Shown: positions 18,315-25,972 of the stretch, one piece after another
Position numbering within the stretch: position 1 is the stretch's first letter
How the letters are laid out: each line of letters opens with the position of its first letter
Assembly (NCBI GenBank): GCA_963676845.2
Contig: CAXXKK010000019.1
Span: 124,001 to 188,000, forward strand
Length of the DNA: 64,000 nucleotides
Reading direction: 5' to 3'
DNA from: G963662675 sp963676845
GTDB taxonomy: Bacteria; Bacteroidota; Bacteroidia; Bacteroidales; Prolixibacteraceae
Made by a program: the position numbers and the translations under genes
Notes under the pieces: model-generated
What the model was told of the DNA's origin: nothing
What the model saw: only the letters and a program-made list of their open reading frames with translations
The model's database searches: none

Positions 18315-19307
18315 ATGAAGCTAAAACTTATAATCCTTATTGTTTTTGTAACAACTACGGTTGCCTACAGTCAAGAAAAATTTACGCCTAATGGAAGTGC
18401 CTTTGCTACCATTTATGCAAACTTCCATCAAAAAATTTCCAGTCAAACAGAAGAGGGTTCTGCCTTTGAACTTGAAAGAGCATACATTGGATATGAATAC
18501 AATCTAAGTCCTGAATTTTATGCCAAGGTAAATGTAGATATTGGGAGTCCCAATGATCTTTCTGAGTATTCTAAATTAAGGAGATATGCCTATTTTAAAA
18601 ATGCATACCTAAGGTATTCCAAATCTAAATTTGTAATAGAATTTGGATTAATAGGAATGAAACAATTTAAGTTACAGGAAAAAATATGGGAAAGAAGATA
18701 TCTGATGAAATCATTGGCTGATGAATATAAGCTGGGCTCTTCAGCTGATTTGGGGATAAACATTAATTACACCTTTAATGATTATTTGGATGTTGATTTT
18801 ACCATAAGTAATGGAGAAGGTTACAACAACATCCAAACCGATGATTTTTACAAATACGGGCTTGGCTTAACTTACACACAACCGAAGAATCTGACTTCAA
18901 AAGTTTTTTTCGACGTAACAGAAAAAGATCTTAGCCAGTCAACCCTTTTACTATTCTCATCGTACGACTACAATAATAAATTTAATCTTTCTGCAGAATA
19001 CATAAACAGACTGAATAATGATGGGAATACAGATGAAAATATCAATGCCTATTCTATTTTTTGCAAATACAATATCACAGATCAATACCAGTTTTTTTCC
19101 CGTTTTGACAAGGTTGAATCTAACATTCTAGAAGGGGACATTCAACCCTGGAACTTATCAAATGATGGTTCCGCCTTGGTTGTAGGTATTCAGTATGCAC
19201 CAATTGACAAAATTAAGATTGCTCTCAATTACCATGATTGGTATCCATCTGCATCGAACCAATCAAACGACATGCTGGTCTATCTGAACCTGGAAATAAA
19301 AATGTAA
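18315..19307 (+). CDS. Porin, phosphate-selective OprP/OprO-like
   Basis: A 330-residue outer-membrane beta-barrel with signal peptide (residues 1-19, VAYSQ). It alternates short aromatic strands (FELERAYIGYEYNLSPEFYAKVNVDIG, KNAYLRYSKSKFVIEFGLIG) as in the phosphate-selective porin O/P family, and ends with a strand pattern (MLVYLNLEIKM). It lies divergent from the PhoB-like regulator, behind the 11-bp repeat block. A downstream lipoprotein gene starts 11 bp after its stop, so the two are probably one operon. The anion/phosphate selectivity is a family-level inference. Confidence 0.75.
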   Translation: MKLKLIILIVFVTTTVAYSQEKFTPNGSAFATIYANFHQKISSQTEEGSAFELERAYIGYEYNLSPEFYAKVNVDIGSPNDLSEYSKLRRYAYFKNAYLRYSKSKFVIEFGLIGMKQFKLQEKIWERRYLMKSLADEYKLGSSADLGININYTFNDYLDVDFTISNGEGYNNIQTDDFYKYGLGLTYTQPKNLTSKVFFDVTEKDLSQSTLLLFSSYDYNNKFNLSAEYINRLNNDGNTDENINAYSIFCKYNITDQYQFFSRFDKVESNILEGDIQPWNLSNDGSALVVGIQYAPIDKIKIALNYHDWYPSASNQSNDMLVYLNLEIKM

Positions 19308-19318
19308 AAGAAACCGTG

Positions 19319-20635
19319 ATGACAAAAATAACCGCACTATTACTTTTATTGCTTGTTTTATTTCAATACGGATGCCGTAAAAGTGATTTTATTATTGAAG
19401 AACCCACAAATATTTACAGGGATTATGGAGAAGGGACAGGAACTGTAACCTGGACAAAAGATAACGAATACATCATCGAAGGTTTTGTTTTTGTAAACGA
19501 TGGACAAGTACTAACGATTGAAGCGGGTACCGTAATACGTTTTAGTTCAGGACAAGCGGAAAATGCAAGTGCTTTAATCGTATCTCGGGGAGGGAAAATA
19601 ATAGCACAAGGAACTGAAGATAATCCTATCATATTTACTTCAGAGAATGATGATCTGAACGGATCTGTCGGTAAAGATGTAAGCGGACTTTGGGGAGGTT
19701 TAATTATTTTAGGAAACGCTCCTATCAATATGTCTGCAGGAGAAGCTTCTATTGATGGTATTCCCCTATCAGAACCCAGAGGAGTTTATGGAGGTGTAGA
19801 CGAAGATGACAACTCAGGAATACTGCGCTATGTATCAATCAGACATGGAGGAACTAATATTGGAGAAGGGAATGAGATTAATGGACTTACTCTGGGGGGA
19901 GTTGGAAATGGGACATCCATTGAATACGTTGAAGTTATTTCCAATTCGGATGATGGAATTGAAATTTTTGGTGGAAATGTAAATCTTAAGCATCTTGTTG
20001 TTTCTGGTTGTGAGGATGATGCTTTTGACTATGACCTAGGATGGACGGGAAATGGTCAATTTTGGTTAGGAATTCAATCCACTTATCATGGAGATAACTT
20101 AATTGAAGCAGGTGGTGGTGTTTCCCCTATCAATGGAGTTCCTTATTCAAATCCGAATATATTCAACACTACACTTATCGGGCACAGAGATTCAGGCATT
20201 GGCTCTTGCATTACATTTGAAAACAATGCTGCCGGCACAATTGCCAACTCTTTAATCATAAATCAATTAAATGGAGTCCAACTCGAAATAACCGATAAAA
20301 TCAACGATAGTTACAGCCAATGGGTTAATCAAAACCTGAATGTACAAAATAACTTATTCTCTGAAGTTGCCAATTCTACATCGGAATCTATTTTTGAGTT
20401 GACAGGAGTATCTTCTCCAACAGAAGAATCATTATGGGATAATTATTTTAACGATGCTGGAAACGAAATATCGGATTCAAAAATCACCTGGATAACAAAC
20501 AGTTATGTGCCAGAAAACAAAATAAAAGGTTCCCTATCTGATTATCCTGATCCCTGGTTTCAAATTGTTGATTTCAAAGGAGCATTTGGCGAAGACAACT
20601 GGATTGAAGGATGGACTTCACTTGCAGAAGATTAA
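19319..20635 (+). CDS. Beta-helix lipoprotein, partner of the porin
   Basis: A 438-residue predicted lipoprotein. I start at ATG 19319 because it gives a proper lipoprotein signal (MTKITALLLLLLVLFQYGC); the upstream ATG at 19238 lies inside the porin gene and adds a non-signal stretch. The mature part has the same motifs as the double-domain lipoprotein at 8956-10974 (GLWGGLIILGNAP, YGGVDEDDNSG, SNSDDGIEIFGG, GCEDDAFDYDLGW). It therefore belongs to the same beta-helix family but with a single domain. The paired occurrence of this family beside the receptor and beside the porin suggests a shared role at the cell surface under the same regulator. Confidence 0.82.
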   Translation: MTKITALLLLLLVLFQYGCRKSDFIIEEPTNIYRDYGEGTGTVTWTKDNEYIIEGFVFVNDGQVLTIEAGTVIRFSSGQAENASALIVSRGGKIIAQGTEDNPIIFTSENDDLNGSVGKDVSGLWGGLIILGNAPINMSAGEASIDGIPLSEPRGVYGGVDEDDNSGILRYVSIRHGGTNIGEGNEINGLTLGGVGNGTSIEYVEVISNSDDGIEIFGGNVNLKHLVVSGCEDDAFDYDLGWTGNGQFWLGIQSTYHGDNLIEAGGGVSPINGVPYSNPNIFNTTLIGHRDSGIGSCITFENNAAGTIANSLIINQLNGVQLEITDKINDSYSQWVNQNLNVQNNLFSEVANSTSESIFELTGVSSPTEESLWDNYFNDAGNEISDSKITWITNSYVPENKIKGSLSDYPDPWFQIVDFKGAFGEDNWIEGWTSLAED

Positions 20636-20672
20636 TCTCTCACAGGTAAAATCACGATCAATCTTTATTTTG

Positions 20673-22922
20673 CTACATTCCTTTACGGGAATAGCTAATA
20701 AATTTTTGTTGTTCATGAATTAAATCTTTCGAGATAGAAAGCATATTCTTTGTTTCATTCATGATACCAAAGAACAAAACTGAATTTCTTGTGCTAACTT
20801 CCTTATTTTTAATCCTTTTAATCTGTGCCTTTTCAAATTTAATGATAAGCTCTTTTAATTGATCATTGTGAGAAATTAGTTCATCAAATCGGTCTGATTG
20901 TTTATTCTTCTCAACATCCATAAATAGGTCCGTCCATTCGTTTAACCCATCTACCAGCTTCTTAATATCTTCAACCTGGCTCGAGATAAACGGTTTGTGT
21001 TGATTCCCCACATGTTCATATAAAGAATTTAAAACAGACTGCTGAACTCTTATAACATCTTTTTCATGATCAATAATCCGAATATGATAATGTCCCCCTT
21101 CAAGTGTTTCAGGATCTAACTTTTGAATGGCCTTCAAAAACTTATCTTTTGCTTTATGTATTTTCTTCTGATAGGATTTGTTGCTTTTCAAACTCTTTTT
21201 AAGCTCAATATCATTTTCCTCAATAAAGTGATTTAGACTTAAAATATAAACATCACAAAAATGAGTGATTGTATTAATCACATTTAAACGATTATTTTCG
21301 ATAAGAACTTCTAACGGATTATATTCATCTTCATCTTCCTCATCTTGTGCAGATCGTTTCTTAAAAAGAATATAAGTTCTGGCAATCATGAATATAGCAA
21401 TTGCGATAAACAAGAAAACCATGTAGTTGCCAAACAGTGAAATAATTGCTGCAATAAATCCACCAACAGTGAATGCAATTAAAGCAGTTAAAAACCAGCC
21501 ACCAATTACAGTAAACACACCCGTTATACGAAAAACTGCGCTATCCCGATCCCATGCCCTATCTGATAAGGATGTACCCATTGCAACCATAAAAGTAACA
21601 TATGTAGTTGATAGAGGCAATTTAAGTGAAGTTGCTATTGATATCAAAATACTGGCAACAATAAGGTTTACCGAAGCACGAATTTTATCAAATGCAGGTT
21701 TGTCTTCCTTCTTTTTATAAACCTCTTCTTCAATTTCCGGCTCAAAACGACTATTTATTCTTTGCATTAAAGGACGTGGAAGAATTGTTGAAATGGTTTT
21801 GTTTATACGAACCATGCTACGAACAATACTTCGGGAAATCATGGAAGAACCAAATCTTTCCTGACCTTCATCTTGACGTCCAAGATTTACTTCGGTTTTT
21901 ACAACTTCCCTCGCTTTTTTTGATGTAATAAGTGTAATGATCATTATAAAACCGGCAATCATCAACATGTAAGTTGGAGTTTGAACTGCATCATTCAATA
22001 TACCCATATCAAAAGATTCTGGAGCGATAGAACCAGCAGCAATCCAAGCTTTAAACGAAGAAAATCCAGCCAAAGGAACCCCGATAAAGTTTACAAGATC
22101 GTTGCCGGCAAAAGCCATAGATAAACTAAAAGTACCAACCAAAACAATCACCTTTGGAATATCAATCTTAAAGATAGAGTAGAGTAACTGTAATATAAGA
22201 GTCCAAAAAACAAAACTGACTATCATGATGATAAACATGTTGTTATTTAGATAAGCAACAATATCTTCTGTTAAGAATGAAGCTCCCTTAGCCCCTTTAA
22301 TAATCATGAAAAAAGTAATGGCCGTAATAGCCAAACCTCCAAATATAGAGCCGAAATATTTTATCGTCTTATTTTTTTCTTTGAAAGTGAAAATTATACG
22401 TGTAATGTATTGAACAACTGCTCCAACAATAAAGGCAGTAAAAACAGACAGAACAATTCCCCCAATAATGGCAAGTGCTTTATCGGAATTAATATATTTA
22501 TTGAGTTCTCCTAGCGATTCTCCTGCATGACTAATTTTTATAACCGATACAGCAACGGCCGCTCCCAATAATTCAAAAACAATTGAAACAGTAGTAGATG
22601 TGGGTAAGGCAAGCGTATTAAATAAATCCAATAGAATAATGTCCGTGATCATTACTGCCATAAAAATGATCATGATCTCAGAAAAGAAAAACATATCCGG
22701 ATGAAAAATCCCTTTTCTGGCCACTTCCATCATCCCACTAGAGAATGTTGCCCCAATGAGCACCCCGGCACTGGCAATTAAAAATATGATTCGCATTGGA
22801 GCTGCTTTAGATCCAATTGCCGAGTTAAGAAAATTTACAGCATCATTACTTACACCAACAACTAAATCTGAAATAGCCAATGCAAATAATACGACTACCA
22901 GGATAAGGTAAAATTGCTCCAT
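20673..22922 (-). CDS. PiT-family inorganic phosphate transporter with PhoU-like C-terminal domain
   Basis: A 749-residue inner-membrane phosphate permease. The two PiT signature repeats are visible: GVSNDAVNFLNSAIGSKAA near residue 23 and GNDLVNFIGVPLAG in the middle. Each is followed by helices with the PTSTT or PLSTT motif (LPTSTTVSIVFELLG, LPLSTTYVTFMVAMG). About 12 membrane segments are expected. The last 210 residues or so are soluble, charged and helical, resembling a PhoU-like domain, which would regulate transport. A candidate promoter with 11-bp phased repeats lies directly upstream. It converges with the lipoprotein gene (37-bp gap, no clear terminator). Confidence 0.92.
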   Translation of the reverse strand: MEQFYLILVVVLFALAISDLVVGVSNDAVNFLNSAIGSKAAPMRIIFLIASAGVLIGATFSSGMMEVARKGIFHPDMFFFSEIMIIFMAVMITDIILLDLFNTLALPTSTTVSIVFELLGAAVAVSVIKISHAGESLGELNKYINSDKALAIIGGIVLSVFTAFIVGAVVQYITRIIFTFKEKNKTIKYFGSIFGGLAITAITFFMIIKGAKGASFLTEDIVAYLNNNMFIIMIVSFVFWTLILQLLYSIFKIDIPKVIVLVGTFSLSMAFAGNDLVNFIGVPLAGFSSFKAWIAAGSIAPESFDMGILNDAVQTPTYMLMIAGFIMIITLITSKKAREVVKTEVNLGRQDEGQERFGSSMISRSIVRSMVRINKTISTILPRPLMQRINSRFEPEIEEEVYKKKEDKPAFDKIRASVNLIVASILISIATSLKLPLSTTYVTFMVAMGTSLSDRAWDRDSAVFRITGVFTVIGGWFLTALIAFTVGGFIAAIISLFGNYMVFLFIAIAIFMIARTYILFKKRSAQDEEDEDEYNPLEVLIENNRLNVINTITHFCDVYILSLNHFIEENDIELKKSLKSNKSYQKKIHKAKDKFLKAIQKLDPETLEGGHYHIRIIDHEKDVIRVQQSVLNSLYEHVGNQHKPFISSQVEDIKKLVDGLNEWTDLFMDVEKNKQSDRFDELISHNDQLKELIIKFEKAQIKRIKNKEVSTRNSVLFFGIMNETKNMLSISKDLIHEQQKFISYSRKGM

Positions 22923-22946
22923 GATTAAGGGTTTTTATTTTATCGG

Positions 22947-22954
22947 CAAAATTA
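22947..22954 (-). promoter_or_regulatory. -7 promoter element of the PiT gene
   Basis: TAATTTTG on the minus strand fits TAnnTTTG, 25 bp upstream of the start codon. Confidence 0.5.
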
Positions 22955-22985
22955 GACAGGGAATGTAAGTTTCACATTTTAAATT

Positions 22986-23012
22986 ATTAATATTTGATTA
23001 CAATTCGATTAA
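22986..23012 (-). promoter_or_regulatory. Candidate Pho-type operator of the PiT gene
   Basis: On the minus strand TTAAT, GTAAT and TTAAT occur at exact 11-bp spacing (plus-strand starts 23008, 22997, 22986). The block lies 31 bp upstream of the -7 element, much like the porin operator. Confidence 0.45.
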
Positions 23013-23176
23013 TTTAGTTCGTTTGCGATTACATAAAATCGTTGAGAGAAAGCATTATTCTACTGTTATACTTTTCTTTATGACTACTACATAAATATTG
23101 CAAATATGTTACATTGAAAAACTTTATTTTCATTTCACATATTTATTTACCCTTTGTAACAATTTCGTAATAGGAT

Positions 23177-24121
23177 TTAGAAGTAATGTTTTTGAGAACG
23201 AAAGCGTCTGCCAGAATTAAATTCATAGGTAATTCGAAGCTCATATTTTCCCAACTGAGTAAGTCCTCCCTTATAGGTTAAAGGAAATTCAGCAGCATAT
23301 CCTATTTGAAGAGAATTAGTCAGATTAAAATGACTTATACCTGCTACTGTTTTGTTTGTACGATACATAATTCCAAACCAGATTTTGTCTACAAACAAAA
23401 TATTTGCAGTTAAATCGGCTTGAAATTCGTTCTTAAAATCACTTTTAATAATTAACCCCGGTTTAAAAACCAGCTGTTGGTTCCCTTCAAACACATAACC
23501 TGCCAAGAAATAACCATAGCTTTTCTCTTCAATTAATGCATACTCCAATGAAGCAGACCGAAAAGTGTTCCCGAAAAAACCAGGCAACGAAATTCCAACA
23601 TAGAACTTTTCTGAATACGCCAAAGCTCCAACGCCCCAATTCAACTTCATTTTAAGATGAAGGTCATCCTGAAAAACAGGATCCGGAATACCATCTGGAT
23701 ATAATTCATACTCCCCTAAATTATTATCGTAGTTTAAAAAGACTGTTTTTAAACCCAGTCTCATAAATATGTCATCGCTCAACTGAATTTGGTAGGCATA
23801 GTCAACAGAAAACCGAATCCGTTTTTCGTGAGACCAATTGTCTTGGCTGAAATTCAAACCTATCGCATTGTTTTTTCGGCGTAAGGGAGAATAAAAAATA
23901 AGTGAATTTGTTATTGGTGATTGTTTACTGTTGGTAAAATTCCTCCGAATAAATAATTGAGCTCCTACTTTTTCCCACATACCTGCATATGCAGGATTAA
24001 TTGTTTGCATACTATTCATGTATTGCGTAAAAACCGGATCAGTAAACTGTGCTTTTAACGGCAGTATTGCAAAACAAGAAAAAATAAAAACAATATATTT
24101 TATGCTGATTTTAATGTTCAT
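23177..24121 (-). CDS. PorP/SprF-family T9SS membrane protein (cassette A)
   Basis: A 314-residue outer-membrane protein. After a signal peptide (ending LPLKAQ) it has the family-defining start FTDPVFTQYMNSMQTINPAYAG. A beta-barrel-like body follows, ending in LGKYELRITYEFNSGRRF. SprF-type proteins are needed to secrete partners with CHU_C (type B) sorting domains, and the gene just upstream (10 bp) encodes such a partner. It is a clear paralog of the protein at 28440-29423 (shared YMNSMQT[IV]NPAY, MYRTN[KN]T and RVGYAAEFP/QIGYAAEFP segments). Last gene of cassette A. Confidence 0.9.
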   Translation of the reverse strand: MNIKISIKYIVFIFSCFAILPLKAQFTDPVFTQYMNSMQTINPAYAGMWEKVGAQLFIRRNFTNSKQSPITNSLIFYSPLRRKNNAIGLNFSQDNWSHEKRIRFSVDYAYQIQLSDDIFMRLGLKTVFLNYDNNLGEYELYPDGIPDPVFQDDLHLKMKLNWGVGALAYSEKFYVGISLPGFFGNTFRSASLEYALIEEKSYGYFLAGYVFEGNQQLVFKPGLIIKSDFKNEFQADLTANILFVDKIWFGIMYRTNKTVAGISHFNLTNSLQIGYAAEFPLTYKGGLTQLGKYELRITYEFNSGRRFRSQKHYF

Positions 24122-24131
24122 AGGAAATGCT

Positions 24132-24764
24132 TTAATAGAGAACCATTACAAATCCTTTAATTTGACCTCCCATCCCGGTATCTAAAATGTAGAGATAATT
24201 ACCAAGAGGAACTTTTTTATTCCTGTAAGATTCTCCATTCCACCATGCTTGCTCGAAGCTTCCCCAAAACTCAACATTCCCATAGTTATTCTTATCAAAA
24301 ATCTTGTTCCCAACCCGATCAAATATGTAAAGGTGAGCTTCCGGGTATTTTTCGATAGAAACCATTTGAAAATAATCGTGGATTCCATCGCCATTAGGAG
24401 AGAAACCCTCAGGAATAAAAAGGGAATTTTCATTTGTAACGATTCGCTGATTAGTAGATAGAACTTCAACAATTCCCAATTCAAGATTATTGGTACAGCC
24501 TAAAAGATCAATAACAGAGACTCTAAAAAAATAAATACCGGGCTTTCTCCAAACGACATAAACTTCTGTTCTTTCACAAACATCATCAACAAAATAAGCT
24601 TCATCATTTAAAGCATTACCCGGGGAGGTACTAAAATCAACCAAAAGGTCGCTGTACAAATCCCACTTGAAGTAGCAATTCTCCACTGGCTCAACCTGAA
24701 GCAATAAGGTATCACCCTCATATACTTTCATTATTTGAGCAGAGCTTTCTGTTACAACAAGCAA
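24132..24764 (-). CDS. Short protein with CHU_C type B T9SS sorting domain (cassette A)
   Basis: At least 210 residues. Residues 14-100 form an Ig-like domain (VYEGDTLLLQV, GNALNDEAYFVD, PGIYFFRV, GCTNN) homologous to the 226-aa protein at 33427-34107. Residues about 115-210 are a gliding-motility-associated C-terminal domain (SLFIPEGFSPNGDGIHDYF, LYIFDRVGNKIF, GNYLYILDT, KGFVMV), the type B T9SS signal. The listed start is TTG and leaves a truncated signal peptide. The frame stays open upstream to the previous stop, and a start at ATT 24818 would give a complete signal peptide (core WAFGAVLFLLVVTESSAQ). Confidence 0.8.
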   Translation of the reverse strand: MLVVTESSAQIMKVYEGDTLLLQVEPVENCYFKWDLYSDLLVDFSTSPGNALNDEAYFVDDVCERTEVYVVWRKPGIYFFRVSVIDLLGCTNNLELGIVEVLSTNQRIVTNENSLFIPEGFSPNGDGIHDYFQMVSIEKYPEAHLYIFDRVGNKIFDKNNYGNVEFWGSFEQAWWNGESYRNKKVPLGNYLYILDTGMGGQIKGFVMVLY

Positions 24765-24833
24765 GAAAAGTACAGCGCCAAAAGCCCAATTGATTATTTT
24801 GTTTATGAAATTGATAATTTTACTAGTTCTCCA

Positions 24834-25949
24834 TTATTCATCTCTGTTTGAATCTATAAATGTGGTTGGACTAACTGCATTTATATCTGGTCTCGGGCTT
24901 AGATATTGAGTTACAAGATCATTGTCAAAGTCATCATCGGTACAATCATCATAATGAATGTCTGAATATGAGTTATTGGAATAATCTTCAGAAGAAGGGT
25001 CGTACATAACTCCATCAACGGCCAGAGTAAATTCAGCGGAAGTTATTGTTTCAGCCTGGTTGTTGTCAATAAGCATGCGTACAACAATACACTCGCCATC
25101 ACCCCCAACCGTATTCCCATCCTGAGCTGTTACATTTTCAGCATTTGTGTTCCACGAGCCACTTCCCCCATCAGTCATAGAGTGCCAGTTTTCATTAGAT
25201 GTTGCATCTGAAGGATAAGCCCAGTCAACAGCACTAACCGAACGTGATCCCGAAATTCCGGTTCCGCCCACCTGAAAGCTCGGTTGCCACGAATTTGTAA
25301 AGTTGGCTGCTGACACTATGAAATACAGGTAATTCTCACCGTAATCGAATTCAACTTCACCTGAAACAGAATTATACCCCACAGAAGTAACAGCTGAAAC
25401 ACAAGTTCCATCATATTCATCATTTGCAGCTTCCCCGGCTACTGTAAGGTTTGCTATATCCAGTGTGAAAGAATGAACAGGTTCAATCATATACACTTCC
25501 AGGTTATCAGTAGAACATGCATTTGTATTCTCAACATAGATAACTAAGAATACAGGAGTATCACTGTCGTGCATAAATGATTTCCATGTAATGTTAATTG
25601 AAGAGGTTCCGGTACTTTCATCATTATAACCCGTTCCAGTTGCCTGAATATGATCTCCGGTTCCATCACCTGCTTCTATGTTTTCTGTTAAAGCAGAAGA
25701 TGAGATAAAACTGGCATCCTGGGTTACAAACCAATTATAAGTAAAAGAACCATCAGCGGGAGTTGGCACATTCACAGAATATTCATATTCAGTTCCGGGA
25801 ACTGGATGCAAGGCATCAGAAGACAAACAAGTTACTGCTGCCGGAGTAATATTCTCCGGTACATCTGTTAAGGTTTGAGCAATTAACACAGACTGAGAAA
25901 CAACAAATAACATAATAATTAAAGAGTAGACACAAAATTGCTTTTTCAT
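24834..25949 (-). CDS. Exported protein of unknown family (cassette A)
   Basis: A 371-residue exported protein with signal peptide (residues 1-25, VLIAQ). It has no T9SS sorting domain. It is paralogous to the 359-aa protein at 35602-36681: both have a C[IL]..DALHP[VL]PG[TK]EY start, a W.....DP.FIS or WFVTQDASFIS segment, YDYGTN/FDYGENY followed by ANF..SW.P.F.V, and a [AT]RP[DE] or SPRPD stretch before the end. It sits between the 710-aa gene (23 bp) and the CHU_C gene, whose frame is open right up to its TAA stop. Probably a partner or pilot of the same surface structure; function not known. Confidence 0.7.
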   Translation of the reverse strand: MKKQFCVYSLIIMLFVVSQSVLIAQTLTDVPENITPAAVTCLSSDALHPVPGTEYEYSVNVPTPADGSFTYNWFVTQDASFISSSALTENIEAGDGTGDHIQATGTGYNDESTGTSSINITWKSFMHDSDTPVFLVIYVENTNACSTDNLEVYMIEPVHSFTLDIANLTVAGEAANDEYDGTCVSAVTSVGYNSVSGEVEFDYGENYLYFIVSAANFTNSWQPSFQVGGTGISGSRSVSAVDWAYPSDATSNENWHSMTDGGSGSWNTNAENVTAQDGNTVGGDGECIVVRMLIDNNQAETITSAEFTLAVDGVMYDPSSEDYSNNSYSDIHYDDCTDDDFDNDLVTQYLSPRPDINAVSPTTFIDSNRDE

Positions 25950-25972
25950 AATAACTTAGGTTTAATTCGTAT

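Noticed and set aside
19238..19318. Upstream start for the porin-linked lipoprotein
   Set aside because: It lies inside the porin coding sequence and would bury the lipoprotein signal peptide 27 residues in.
23100..23176. TGTTACA/TTGTAACA inverted repeat after cassette A as a terminator
   Set aside because: The loop is long and AT-rich and no T tract follows on the minus strand.
24824..24835. ATG overlapping the stop of the 371-aa gene as start of the CHU_C gene
   Set aside because: That frame stops after three codons and is not the frame of the CHU_C protein.
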